A stretch of DNA of 62,657 nucleotides from an uncultured Bacilli bacterium. GTDB taxonomy: Bacteria; Bacillota_I; Bacilli_A; RF39; UBA660. A program made the position numbers and the translations under genes. The notes under the pieces were generated by a model that was not told where the DNA came from, ran no database searches, and saw nothing but the letters and a program-made list of their open reading frames with translations. The stretch's first letter is position 1; each line of letters begins with the position of its first letter. This document shows positions 1 to 8,204 of this stretch, one piece after another. The stretch covers positions 1 to 62,657 of the forward strand of contig CANRDU010000006.1 of assembly GCA_947629445.1 (NCBI GenBank). Reading direction: 5' to 3'.

Positions 1-73
1 TTACATATTCATTATATCCTTTTTTCAAAAAAAAGAAAAGACTGTTTTCAAAATTTCTTTTGTCAACAGTCTG

Positions 74-101
74 AAAGATAGTTCAAAAAACTATCTTTTT
101 T
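74..101 (+). terminator. Rho-independent terminator, probably of a gene left of the window
   Basis: A 10-bp perfect stem (74-83 with 89-98) with a 5-nt loop is followed by a T run. A second inverted repeat just before it (39-46 with 65-72, 8 bp) has no T run and may be a leader hairpin or mRNA-stabilising stem. The terminator lies directly upstream of the ylbD start region, so the -35 region of any ylbD promoter would fall inside it. Confidence 0.7.
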
Positions 102-124
102 CATATACTAAAATAGGTGGTAAT

Positions 125-463
125 ATGTCTAAGGAATCCTTTAAAGAATTTGTACGCAAAAATCCGAGTTTAGTGAGTCATGTCCATAATGGGGAGATGA
201 ACTGGCAAAAATTTTATGAAATATATGACTTATATGGAGAAGAAAATGATGCCTGGACTCCTTATTTACAAGCACCCAAAGTAGAGAGCGAAAAGAAGAC
301 AGATTTTATGGAATATTTAAAAAATATCAATTTAGATTCCATTCAAGAATCGATTGCTAGTATTCAAAGAGTACTGGGGGTATTAGGGGATTTAGTAGTT
401 AGTAAAGAGGTAGAAAAACCAATCCGTGAACCGAAACCTATCTATAAACATTTCGATGATTAA
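125..463 (+). CDS. ylbD: YlbD-like protein (putative spore coat family)
   Basis: A small, charged, soluble protein of 112 residues. The N-terminus (KEFVRKNPSL, then NWQKFYEIYDLYGE) resembles YlbD of Bacillus, annotated there as a putative coat protein. The C-terminal half is a predicted helix (IQESIASIQRVLG). The start is supported by an AGGTGG ribosome site just upstream and a TATACT box ending 15 nt before the ATG. The gene runs into ylbE and is followed by rsmD (ylbH), the same order as the Bacillus ylbD-ylbE-ylbF-ylbG-ylbH segment but without ylbF and ylbG. The role in this organism is unknown; assignment rests on similarity recalled from the family plus synteny. Confidence 0.75.
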   Translation: MSKESFKEFVRKNPSLVSHVHNGEMNWQKFYEIYDLYGEENDAWTPYLQAPKVESEKKTDFMEYLKNINLDSIQESIASIQRVLGVLGDLVVSKEVEKPIREPKPIYKHFDD

Positions 464-684
464 TGAGCTATGAATTACAGATGAAGTTAAAAGAAAATCC
501 TCTTTACATTCGCTATTTACGAGAGCACAGTATATGGTATAAAAAACTAATTCGAAATCCCTCTTCTTTTTCCGAATTTCGTGAAGAAATGAGAGAGAAC
601 TATCACTTACGTCCTACGGATAAAATTAATAAAGCATTAGATGCTTTTACGATATTTTCCAATTTAATGAATAATATGGTATAA
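463..684 (+). CDS. ylbE: YlbE-like protein
   Basis: A 73-residue protein. The ATG overlaps the ylbD stop codon by one base (TAATG), so the two are translationally coupled. The pattern LKENPLYIRYLREHSIWYK, followed by FSEFREEMRENYHLR, is characteristic of the YlbE-like family, small proteins of unknown function next to YlbD in Bacilli. It has no membrane segment or signal peptide. The stop codon TAA (682-684) lies inside the -10 box of the rsmD promoter. Confidence 0.75.
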   Translation: MSYELQMKLKENPLYIRYLREHSIWYKKLIRNPSSFSEFREEMRENYHLRPTDKINKALDAFTIFSNLMNNMV

Positions 685-685
685 T
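677..685 (+). promoter_or_regulatory. Extended -10 promoter of rsmD
   Basis: TGG followed by TATAAT (680-685) ends 16 nt before the rsmD ATG and overlaps the ylbE stop codon. The predicted start point leaves a leader of about 9-10 nt that is almost entirely the ribosome site (CGGTGA). Confidence 0.55.
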
Positions 686-701
686 GAATCCGGTGATTTA
701 G

Positions 702-1229
702 ATGCGTGTCATTAGCGGAAAATACAAAGGAAAAAAACTGATGGGATTTGATATTGCCGGGACAAGACCTACCATGGATAGAGTAAAGGAATCTTTATTT
801 GCTATGATTCAAAATCGTATAAAAGATGCTACCGTTCTCGATTTATTTGCTGGCAGTGGTTCCTTAGGAATAGAAGCATTATCGAATGGTGCACAGGAAG
901 TTTATTTTGTCGAATATGGATCACAAATATATGAAATTTTAAAGAAAAATGTATCAGGAATAGAAGGAGTAAAACTCTATCCGATGGATTATCAAGCTGC
1001 TTTAAAAAAGATGAGGGGAATTACGTTTGATATCGTCTTTTTAGATCCTCCCTATTTAGAAAATTTGATTACTCCGGTATTGCCACAACTGGAATTCTTT
1101 CTAAAAAAAGATAGTTTAGTAGTTTGTGAATTTGAAAATGAGAAAATAGAAGTACCATCCTCTTATCAATTGTGGAAAGAAAAAAAGTATGGGGAAAAAC
1201 ATATTTCTATTTACAGATATTTAGGATAA
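702..1229 (+). CDS. rsmD: 16S rRNA (guanine-966 N2)-methyltransferase RsmD
   Basis: A SAM-dependent methyltransferase that modifies G966 of 16S rRNA in the small subunit. At 175 residues it has normal length. The N-terminus MRVISGKYKGKKL is typical of RsmD/YlbH. Motif I is DLFAGSGSLGIEAL starting at D47, and the catalytic motif IV is DPPY at residue 115. It follows ylbE, matching the Bacillus gene order in which rsmD (ylbH) precedes coaD. Here coaD does not follow; a weak hairpin and a new promoter for the cell-wall hydrolase come next. Confidence 0.93.
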   Translation: MRVISGKYKGKKLMGFDIAGTRPTMDRVKESLFAMIQNRIKDATVLDLFAGSGSLGIEALSNGAQEVYFVEYGSQIYEILKKNVSGIEGVKLYPMDYQAALKKMRGITFDIVFLDPPYLENLITPVLPQLEFFLKKDSLVVCEFENEKIEVPSSYQLWKEKKYGEKHISIYRYLG

Positions 1230-1254
1230 AAGGGGAGAATACTTTCCTTTTTTT
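1228..1254 (+). terminator. Weak terminator after rsmD
   Basis: An A/G-rich arm (1228-1236) can pair with TTTCCTTTT (1243-1251), including G-U pairs, followed by T residues. The arm overlaps the rsmD stop codon. Strength is uncertain. Confidence 0.45.
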
Positions 1255-1262
1255 ACATATTT

Positions 1263-1271
1263 TGATATAAT
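1263..1271 (+). promoter_or_regulatory. Extended -10 promoter of the dockerin glucosaminidase
   Basis: TGA plus TATAAT (1266-1271) ends 22 nt before the ATG at 1294, and the ribosome site TAGGTGG lies between them. No convincing -35 box is visible; the TG motif probably compensates. Confidence 0.6.
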
Positions 1272-1293
1272 GGATTAGATGGTAGGTGGTTGA

Positions 1294-3363
1294 ATGAAAA
1301 TAAAATATTTTTTATTTACATTATTTTTATTATGTATATCACCTATAGTAGTAAAAGCAGATTATAATGCAAGGTTTGTTGCGGATGGTGTTTGTAGTCT
1401 CAGTTCTTCTTCTACAGGAAACTGTGTTTATAAAGATACTAATTTTAAGTCAGTAGTTTCTGGATTATTATGGCTAGATACAGGAGATGAGGTCACGGTT
1501 ATCGAAAGTACGAAACCAGTTGCTGCCCCAACAAAAGGAAATGGTAGTGAGTGTAAGTCTACTTATTCCTACATTAGTACGGTATATAAAAGTGTTAAGT
1601 ATTATGGATATGTTTGTACGGATAATATCAAAACCGTTACCATATCAGAAGAATTCAAACAAGAAATGCAGGAAGCTGGTTTTCCAGAAAGTTACTGGGA
1701 GTCTTTGGCTCTTTTAAGAGAAGCCCATCCTACTTGGAAGTTTATAGCTATTGATACCAAATTAAAATTTATGGATGCGGTTGATAATGAGGACTCTGGT
1801 AATAAAAGTTTAATCCAATCTACCAATAGCTCTACGCAGGGGTATTTATCTACTTCTGATGGAAACTATAATTGGGATAAAGATGTCTTTACGATTTATG
1901 ATGGTTCTAGTTGGTATGCTGCCAATCAACAGACGATTGCCTATTATATGGATCCTCGTAACTTTTTAGCAGATGCCTATATTTTTCAATTTGAAGGACT
2001 ATCTTATATGGAAGGTATTCAGACCCAAGAAGCTATCAATGAATTATTAGGCAATTCTTATCTTGCCAAATTTGCGGAAATATTTATGAAAGCCGGAGTA
2101 CAAACGGGTGTTAATCCTGTTTATTTAGCATCTCGTTCTCGTCAGGAGATCGGTGGGGCAACAACGGCTGGTATGGCTGTTAGTGGAGCCGCTTTTACTT
2201 ACGATGGGAAAAAATATAAGGGACTTTATAACTTTTACAATATTGGAGCTACTTCTGGAGTAGGGGGATCTACTGCTAGAGGATTAGTTTATGCAAACGG
2301 AGGAGCGAACGGAAAAGATACTTCTTATGGTCGCCCTTGGACAACCGAAGAAAAAGCAATTATAGGTGGTGCGGAGTTTATTGGAAATAGTTATATTCGT
2401 TATGGACAAGATACGAACTATTTTCAAAAATGGAATACCGCATATCATTATGCACTTTCTAGGGGAATAAAAGAGCCTTACAGAAATTATACTCATCAGT
2501 ATATGCAAAATATTCAATCACCGTCAACAGAAGCAAGATCGACTTATCGCTCTTACCAACAACTAAATATGTTAGATACTGCGTATTCTTTCTATATTCC
2601 TGTCTATCAAGAGATGCCTGAAAAAACAACTTTACCTCCGACAGGAAACCCTAATAATCATTTAAAGACCATTACGATTGATGGTAAAAAATTAGAAGGT
2701 TTTACTTCTTCTAATATGAATTATAAAATGACAGTTGATTATACAACTACGGAAGTAAAAGTAACAGCAACTACTATTAATTCTGCTGCTACCGTAACCG
2801 GCACAGGTACTATTTCCTTACAAGTTGGCGAAAATTCAATTGATTTAAAAGTAAAGGCCCAAAATGGTGATTTAGAGACTTATCATATTATCATTATTCG
2901 GAATGAAGATGATGGCTCTATTGTTTATCCACCTGTACAAGAAATATTAGATACCGCGAAAGTAAAAACAAGAAAAAATTATATCGTAGGTCTTACGCAA
3001 TCTTCTAAAGTAACATCCTTTAAATCCGCTATTCAAACAGCAAGTCCTACGGCAAAAGTGGAAGTAACAAGTGGTGGAAAGGCAAAAACTACAGGAGAAT
3101 TACATACCGGTGATGTTGTAAAAATCACGAGCGGATTAGAGTCTAAAACTTTTGAAATCGTTTTCTATGGAGATGCGAGTGGTGATGGTTCTATTACGGT
3201 ATTGGATTTATTAAAAGTTCAAAAAGATATTTTAAAGACATCTATTTTGTCTGGGGCTTATAAAGAAGCAGCGGATGTCAATAAAGATGGTTCTATTACG
3301 GTATTAGACTTATTAATTGTTCAAAGACATATACTAGGAACAACTATCATTAGTCAAAATTAA
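1294..3363 (+). CDS. Secreted GH73-type N-acetylglucosaminidase with SH3b, cadherin-like and dockerin domains
   Basis: A 689-residue exported peptidoglycan hydrolase. Residues 1-22 are a signal peptide ending at VKA. Residues about 25-110 look like a cysteine-containing SH3b wall-binding domain. About 115-430 is a glucosaminidase domain, with the likely catalytic glutamate E285 in SRSRQEIGG. About 455-540 is a cadherin-like beta-sandwich (GENSIDLKVKAQNGDLETYH). The C-terminus is a type I-style dockerin with two calcium-loop repeats: D627-A-S-G-D-G-S-I-T followed by VLDLLKVQK, and D661-V-N-K-D-G-S-I-T followed by VLDLLIVQR. The next gene, 13 bp downstream, carries a cohesin-like domain and a membrane anchor, so this enzyme is probably docked on that partner. 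Dockerins on wall hydrolases are unusual; they are best known from cellulosomes. Enzyme class is confident; exact bond specificity is inferred from the family. Confidence 0.85.
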   Translation: MKIKYFLFTLFLLCISPIVVKADYNARFVADGVCSLSSSSTGNCVYKDTNFKSVVSGLLWLDTGDEVTVIESTKPVAAPTKGNGSECKSTYSYISTVYKSVKYYGYVCTDNIKTVTISEEFKQEMQEAGFPESYWESLALLREAHPTWKFIAIDTKLKFMDAVDNEDSGNKSLIQSTNSSTQGYLSTSDGNYNWDKDVFTIYDGSSWYAANQQTIAYYMDPRNFLADAYIFQFEGLSYMEGIQTQEAINELLGNSYLAKFAEIFMKAGVQTGVNPVYLASRSRQEIGGATTAGMAVSGAAFTYDGKKYKGLYNFYNIGATSGVGGSTARGLVYANGGANGKDTSYGRPWTTEEKAIIGGAEFIGNSYIRYGQDTNYFQKWNTAYHYALSRGIKEPYRNYTHQYMQNIQSPSTEARSTYRSYQQLNMLDTAYSFYIPVYQEMPEKTTLPPTGNPNNHLKTITIDGKKLEGFTSSNMNYKMTVDYTTTEVKVTATTINSAATVTGTGTISLQVGENSIDLKVKAQNGDLETYHIIIIRNEDDGSIVYPPVQEILDTAKVKTRKNYIVGLTQSSKVTSFKSAIQTASPTAKVEVTSGGKAKTTGELHTGDVVKITSGLESKTFEIVFYGDASGDGSITVLDLLKVQKDILKTSILSGAYKEAADVNKDGSITVLDLLIVQRHILGTTIISQN

Positions 3364-3376
3364 GGAGGAATAAAAA

Positions 3377-4690
3377 GTGAGGTTTAAAAGATTATTTATA
3401 TTCTTTTTCATAGGAATTATGGTATTGCTTGCAAACCCTGGAAAGGTTTTGGCAGCTTCTGCTAATATTTCGGTTTCTGGATCTCCTAAGACCGTTGTGG
3501 TAGGAAATAGAGTAAAGGTAACCATTACGATTTCTTCTAGTAGTGCCCTAGGAAGTTGGTATTTTGATGTAAAGTACGATACCGCTAAATTAAAGTTGGT
3601 AAGTTCTAATCTAGAAACATCGACACGTTCTGCCGGGGTAGTATCCAATGGAACTACGAAATCTAAGACTTATACTTTGACATTTACAACAAAATCATCT
3701 GGAACTGCTAAGGTTTGGGTTGCAAATTCGGAAGTGTATGGATACAATTTCAATGCATTATCTTCTAGTGAAGGAAGTTACAGTTTTAATATTATTACGC
3801 AACAACAGTTAGAAGATAGTTATTCTAAAAATAATAATTTGAAAAGTCTATCGGTCGATGGTCAAGAATTAGTTCCTAAGTTTGATAAAAATACGTTAGA
3901 ATATTCTTTAGAACTAGAAAATGGGACAGAATCTATTACTATTTCAGCATCCAAAGAAGATTCAAAAGCTGTTGTAACAGGAACGGGAACAAAAACGGTT
4001 ACCGAAGGAGATAATCGCTTTGTTATTCGGGTTACAGCGGAAAATGGCTCCGTAAAAGATTATATTATTAATGCTCATGTAAAGGAACTAAATCCTATTG
4101 AATTGACAATAAATGATGAAGTGTATACGGTTGTAAGAAAATCAGCAGAAATTCCAACACTATCTACCTTTATTCAAACAACAACTTATATTGATGGAGA
4201 AGAGGTTCCTGCCTTACAGTCTGATATTACCGGATATTTATTGATTGCTGTAAGAGATAGTAATGCCAATATGTATTTATATAAAATAGAAGAAGATGGA
4301 AGCTATACGAGGTATGAAGAGACTGCCTTTAGTGGGATTACTCTTTTCATCATAGAACCAAAAGCAGAAGATATTCCAGAAGGATATGAGACGAAAACAG
4401 AACTTACTTTGGACGATAAAAAAGTAACGGCTTATTCTTCCAAAGATAATCCATATCCCATTGTCTATGGTGTAAACGTAGAAACAGGAAAAGAAAATTG
4501 GTATTCCTATGATGAAGAAGAAGGAACATTACAAAGATTTGAAAATACAAAAGTAATGGAACTTACTAAGATGAATCAAAGATTGTTATTGTTAGTAACA
4601 CTTTTAAGTGCTTCTAGTTTAGTGATTATGATTTTCTTACTCATCTTAGTTGCGAAAGTGAAAAGAAAAGCCGAAAAAGAGATGAAATAA
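3377..4690 (+). CDS. Membrane-anchored cohesin-like domain protein
   Basis: A 437-residue exported protein. It starts at GTG, chosen because AGGAGG lies 7-8 nt upstream. Residues 1-26 are a signal peptide (cleavage near VLA). Residues about 28-140 have a cohesin-like beta-sandwich pattern: VVVGNRVKVTITISSSSALG, then YFDVKYDTAKLKLVSS, then TYTLTFTTKSSGTAKV. Residues about 150-235 are a cadherin-like domain (LKSLSVDGQELVPKFDKNT, then GDNRFVIRVTAENGSVKDY) related to the one in the upstream enzyme. A long extracellular segment follows and a single membrane helix (about 405-428) with a basic tail closes the protein. Adjacency to a dockerin enzyme suggests it is the cell-surface receptor for that enzyme. 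The cohesin call is from pattern only. Confidence 0.72.
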   Translation: MRFKRLFIFFFIGIMVLLANPGKVLAASANISVSGSPKTVVVGNRVKVTITISSSSALGSWYFDVKYDTAKLKLVSSNLETSTRSAGVVSNGTTKSKTYTLTFTTKSSGTAKVWVANSEVYGYNFNALSSSEGSYSFNIITQQQLEDSYSKNNNLKSLSVDGQELVPKFDKNTLEYSLELENGTESITISASKEDSKAVVTGTGTKTVTEGDNRFVIRVTAENGSVKDYIINAHVKELNPIELTINDEVYTVVRKSAEIPTLSTFIQTTTYIDGEEVPALQSDITGYLLIAVRDSNANMYLYKIEEDGSYTRYEETAFSGITLFIIEPKAEDIPEGYETKTELTLDDKKVTAYSSKDNPYPIVYGVNVETGKENWYSYDEEEGTLQRFENTKVMELTKMNQRLLLLVTLLSASSLVIMIFLLILVAKVKRKAEKEMK

Positions 4691-4714
4691 AAAGAAGGGT
4701 TATCCTTCTTTTTT
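4689..4714. terminator. Bidirectional terminator between convergent genes
   Basis: AAAGAAGG (4691-4698) pairs with CCTTCTTT (4704-4711), with further A-T pairs outside. The 5-nt loop contains the stop codon of the minus-strand gene (4700-4702). There is a T run on the plus strand and an A run on the other side, so it can serve both genes. Confidence 0.75.
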
Positions 4715-5725
4715 GGTACATGTATAATCTTTAATAGAATCTAGATAACGAGTATATATAATCTTATTATCTTCTACATAAGCAAAATCACTAGATTCTC
4801 TATATAGTTCTAAATAACTCCTAATCATGACTTTATATTGATTAATATCTAATTTACTAAAATCAAAAGAAACTAATAATTGATTTTCTTCTTTCTTTAT
4901 CGTTAGACCATCTTGTTCCTTAAAAATTTCTTTTAACTGTTCTAAATTTTCTTCATCGGTAAAAGGAAAACTCTTCTCAATATAAGTAATATAATTATTT
5001 TCCCTTTTAAATAAAAGATATTCACTATCTAAAGAACATTCATACGTTTCTTCCAGTATTTGTTCTTCTGGTACATTAGTATTGCTTTCTTTTTGATGTT
5101 TTTCCCAGTCTGTTAAAAGATAAATATTTGTCCCTATAAAACCTAGAGCAATTAGAAGATTTAAAATAGAGAACACTTTCATAGCAGTACGATTACATAA
5201 GATGGAAATACTGAATAGGAAAACCATTCCTAAAAGAAATGCACTATCGATTAAGAGGATGATATCTTGATCATATCCAGAACTTAACACAATATAAAGA
5301 AAATATCCAAAACAACAAACGATGATGAGACCAATCCAAGTAATAGGATTAAAAACTTTTTTTGGAGTTTTAAAATCACTAGATTCTTCTTCAAATAAAT
5401 TCTCTTGCGTATTATTTACAATAGTAGTGGCGATTTCTGAAGTTAACTCTAAAAATTGTTGTGTTTTTCCAATTTCGCCGACTTGAATTTCTGAGGTGTT
5501 GACATTCTGTAATTGTTCTTCTTGTTCTTTTTCCTCTTTATGCTTTGAAAAGCGAGTCTTTTTTTTCTTCTCTGGAGAAGTTTCTTCTTTAGAACCTAGA
5601 GCTTCTACTACCACTTTATCTTTATCTTCTTGTTGCGCTCTTTCCCATGCTTTTCTTTCGCTTCTTGTCATGAGTTCTAAAAAGTCTGATGTTTTTTCAA
5701 ATTTGTCATTATCATTTTTATCCAT
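4700..5725 (-). CDS. Membrane protein of unknown function with charged cytoplasmic N-terminus
   Basis: I do not recognise this 341-residue protein. The first ~125 residues are highly charged and Lys/Glu-rich, with a stretch of ERKAWERAQQEDKDK type. Three hydrophobic helices follow (about 130-150, 160-180, 185-205), then a C-terminal soluble domain of about 130 residues (LLFKRENNYITYIEKSF and similar). The start is set at the ATG at 5725: a GTG three codons earlier lies inside the AGGTGG ribosome site and is unlikely to be used. An extended -10 (TGGTATAAT) lies 17 nt upstream of this ATG. The gene is divergent from tagO. Confidence 0.7.
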   Translation of the reverse strand: MDKNDNDKFEKTSDFLELMTRSERKAWERAQQEDKDKVVVEALGSKEETSPEKKKKTRFSKHKEEKEQEEQLQNVNTSEIQVGEIGKTQQFLELTSEIATTIVNNTQENLFEEESSDFKTPKKVFNPITWIGLIIVCCFGYFLYIVLSSGYDQDIILLIDSAFLLGMVFLFSISILCNRTAMKVFSILNLLIALGFIGTNIYLLTDWEKHQKESNTNVPEEQILEETYECSLDSEYLLFKRENNYITYIEKSFPFTDEENLEQLKEIFKEQDGLTIKKEENQLLVSFDFSKLDINQYKVMIRSYLELYRESSDFAYVEDNKIIYTRYLDSIKDYTCTKKEG

Positions 5726-5828
5726 AATAACCACCTACTATCATTATACCAAAATACTAATAGAAATAAAGGAAAAATAAAAGTTAGGACACCTTGTTTA
5801 CATAAATATAGTAAAATAAATGAAAATA

Positions 5829-5837
5829 TGCTATAAT
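5829..5837 (+). promoter_or_regulatory. Extended -10 promoter of tagO
   Basis: TGC plus TATAAT (5832-5837) ends 17 nt before the tagO ATG, with AGGTGG between them. No -35 box at the right spacing is visible. A second promoter for the opposite-strand gene lies about 80 bp to the left. Confidence 0.6.
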
Positions 5838-5854
5838 GTGAAATAGGTGGTTTT

Positions 5855-6949
5855 ATGAATCAAGATCTTGTTATGCAAATATTCTATTTGGTAGCATTTC
5901 CTTGTATTTTTGTAGGATTGGCTATTCCTTTTATTAGAAGGTTAGCAGAGCATGTGGGAGCAATTGATATTCCTAATGCCAGAAAGGTTCATAGTGTACC
6001 AATTCCTAGAATGGGGGGGCTAGGCATTTATGCAGGATTCCTTTTAGGATATATGCTATTTGGCGAACCTGATGCTCTCATGAATTCTATTTTAATAGGA
6101 AGTTTTGTTATCGTTTTAACAGGCATTATTGATGACATAAAACCTTTAAAAGCATCTCATAAATTTGTTGGACAATTGATTGCCGCTTTAGTGGTTGTAT
6201 TTTATGGTAATTTGCTACTACAGAACATTGATGCTTTTCATATCTATATCGATTTTGGGATATTTGCTTATCCTATTACCATCTTCTTTATATTAGGGTG
6301 TATTAATTGTATTAATTTAATTGATGGATTAGATGGTCTTGCGGGAGGAATTTCTGCTATCTTCTTTCTTACCATCGGTATTATAGCAACCTTTCAAGGA
6401 AAAATTGGTTTAGCATTTTTGCTTTCTTTTATCATGTTTGGTTCTACTTTAGGATTTTTGTTTCATAATTTTTATCCAGCTTCCATTTTTATGGGAGATG
6501 CTGGATCTATGTTTTTAGGATTTATTATTGCCGTTATTACCTTACTAGGATTTAAAAACATTATGATGACTTCTATTATCGTACCAATTCTTATGCTTAC
6601 GATTCCTATTTCGGATACGCTATTTGCGATTTTAAGAAGAAAGCTAAAAGGGGAGAGTATCTCTCATCCTGATAAATTACATATTCATCATCAGTTATTA
6701 AATCGCCATTTAAGTCAAAGAGCAACCGTGTTAATTATTTATGTGGCAACGACATTGTTTGCAGCGGCATCGATTGTCTATGTATTAGTAGATCGACAAG
6801 TAGGCTATATTTTATATGGTATTTTATTATTTTGTGTGCTTGTGTTTGCTATTAAAACAGATGTCGTACTTGATCATCATCATGATGATAGCACCGAAGA
6901 AAGAGTACAAAAGAAAAAAGGAAATAACAATAAAAAGAAGGGAAATTAA
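5855..6949 (+). CDS. tagO: Undecaprenyl-phosphate GlcNAc-1-phosphate transferase (TagO/WecA family)
   Basis: An integral membrane enzyme that starts wall polymer synthesis by moving GlcNAc-1-phosphate from UDP-GlcNAc to undecaprenyl phosphate. Its 364 residues contain about ten membrane helices. Family motifs are all present: MGGLGIYAG near residue 52, the Mg-binding DDIKPLKASHK near 93, NLIDGLDGLAGG near 153, FMGDAGSMFLGF near 210, and a His-rich loop HPDKLHIHHQLL near 270. A basic, His/Asp-rich tail ends the protein. It heads a run of wall-polymer genes, so it likely primes the polymer made by the TagF-like enzymes downstream. MraY is a related alternative, but the HIHHQLL loop is that of WecA/TagO. 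Confidence 0.9.
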   Translation: MNQDLVMQIFYLVAFPCIFVGLAIPFIRRLAEHVGAIDIPNARKVHSVPIPRMGGLGIYAGFLLGYMLFGEPDALMNSILIGSFVIVLTGIIDDIKPLKASHKFVGQLIAALVVVFYGNLLLQNIDAFHIYIDFGIFAYPITIFFILGCINCINLIDGLDGLAGGISAIFFLTIGIIATFQGKIGLAFLLSFIMFGSTLGFLFHNFYPASIFMGDAGSMFLGFIIAVITLLGFKNIMMTSIIVPILMLTIPISDTLFAILRRKLKGESISHPDKLHIHHQLLNRHLSQRATVLIIYVATTLFAAASIVYVLVDRQVGYILYGILLFCVLVFAIKTDVVLDHHHDDSTEERVQKKKGNNNKKKGN

Positions 6950-6955
6950 AAGAAT

Positions 6956-7396
6956 ATGATGGATAAAGTTATCAAACTCTATCATAAATATGGGGAGATT
7001 ATTCGCTATATCATTATTGGGGGATTAACAACAGCCGTTTCTTTAATTACAAAATATATCTTATTATTTACGATATTGGATGCCAAAAATCCGTTAGAAT
7101 TACAAATCTCTGTTGTAATATCCTGGATTCTATCTGTTTCTTTTGCTTATATCACGAATCGCACGTTTGTATTTCAAAGTAAAAGTGAAAAAATTATCAA
7201 AGAGATTTCGATGTTTGTTTCATCTAGAATAGTGACTTTGGTACTAGAAGCTATTCTGTCATGGCTTTTTATTACTTATTTACAATTGAATAGTGACTTT
7301 TATGTTTTCATCGTTACTATTTTCATTCAATTTGCTGTAATAGTATTAAATTATATATTGAGTAAATTTATTGTCTTCTCCAATAAGAAACAATAA
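6956..7396 (+). CDS. GtrA-family membrane protein
   Basis: A 146-residue protein with four membrane helices. It has the GtrA/GtcA pattern: YGEIIRYIIIGGLTTAVS at the start, ITNRTFVFQS in the middle, and YILSKFIVFSNK at the end. GtrA proteins are thought to flip undecaprenyl-phosphate-linked sugars so that a GT-C enzyme can add them to wall polymers. It lies 6 bp after tagO, so it is probably co-transcribed. Likely partners in this window are the GtrB-like GT2 at 21378 and the GT-C protein at 19865. The ribosome site is weak and either of the two adjacent ATG codons could be used. Confidence 0.85.
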   Translation: MMDKVIKLYHKYGEIIRYIIIGGLTTAVSLITKYILLFTILDAKNPLELQISVVISWILSVSFAYITNRTFVFQSKSEKIIKEISMFVSSRIVTLVLEAILSWLFITYLQLNSDFYVFIVTIFIQFAVIVLNYILSKFIVFSNKKQ

Positions 7397-7440
7397 AAAA
7401 GAACATTTTAATAAAAAAGTTAGAGGAGGTAGCCGATTTG

Positions 7441-8184
7441 ATGAAAAGAGTTTTGAAGAGTTTGCTTTATTCTGTTTTAATTACTATCATCTGTTATTTT
7501 CTTTTCCATGACAGCATGTCGTCAACAAAACCGACTGTTCAAGAAATTACCAATCCTAATACGAGTTACCTATATCAATCGGAAAATATATTAATTATTG
7601 GTGATTCAAGAATGTATGCAGCTTCTAAAATTATTAAAGAGGATAACTTATTTTTTGTTGCTAAATCTGGTTCAACTTGTAACTACTTGTGGGAAGAAGC
7701 AGAAGAGCAAGCAGATGCTATATTAGCTAAATATCCAGATGAGCATTTTTCTATTTTTATTAATTTGGGGGTCAATGACTTAGACAACGTTTCTAAATTG
7801 GATAATAAAGTTATCTGCGATGCAGAAACTTATGCCAATTACTATTTGAAATTAAAAGAGAAGTGGAATCAACATAACTTATTTTTTGTTTCTGTTAATC
7901 CTGTCGATGAAAAAATACTAAAAACAGGTAAATACAAGAACAGAAAAATGACTAATAACCAAGCAATTCAAGAATTCAACGAAAAGATTGTTTCTATTGT
8001 GAAAGATTATAATATTTACTATTGTGATACCTATACTCCGCTATTGACGAATGGATTTGGAAGTATAGATGGATTACATTATAGTGATGAATCTACGCAT
8101 GAAATAATAGAATCCATTAAAAATTGTTATACGGATGAGTTTATTCATTCGGTATGGAAACCGATTGTTAGCCGTTTTAAGTAA
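7441..8184 (+). CDS. Membrane-anchored SGNH-like hydrolase
   Basis: A protein of about 247 residues with one N-terminal membrane helix (LLYSVLITIICYFLF) and an outside domain with SGNH/GDSL-like blocks. These are a block I-type serine in IIGDSRMYA, an INLGVNDLDN block with Gly and Asn, and a C-terminal DGLHYSDE with the Asp-x-x-His pair. Such proteins often remove or transfer acetyl groups on sugars. It is next to an acyltransferase, so polymer O-acyl turnover is a reasonable inference. A TTG three bases earlier (7438) is also possible: AGGAGG is 8 nt from the TTG and 11 nt from the ATG. Confidence 0.72.
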   Translation: MKRVLKSLLYSVLITIICYFLFHDSMSSTKPTVQEITNPNTSYLYQSENILIIGDSRMYAASKIIKEDNLFFVAKSGSTCNYLWEEAEEQADAILAKYPDEHFSIFINLGVNDLDNVSKLDNKVICDAETYANYYLKLKEKWNQHNLFFVSVNPVDEKILKTGKYKNRKMTNNQAIQEFNEKIVSIVKDYNIYYCDTYTPLLTNGFGSIDGLHYSDESTHEIIESIKNCYTDEFIHSVWKPIVSRFK

Positions 8185-8204
8185 AGTCAGTGGGAGGTTG
8201 TAGT

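Noticed and set aside
8190..8204. GTG start of the acyltransferase at 8190
   Set aside because: It would place the GGGAGG ribosome site inside the coding sequence. The ATG at 8205 fits that site.
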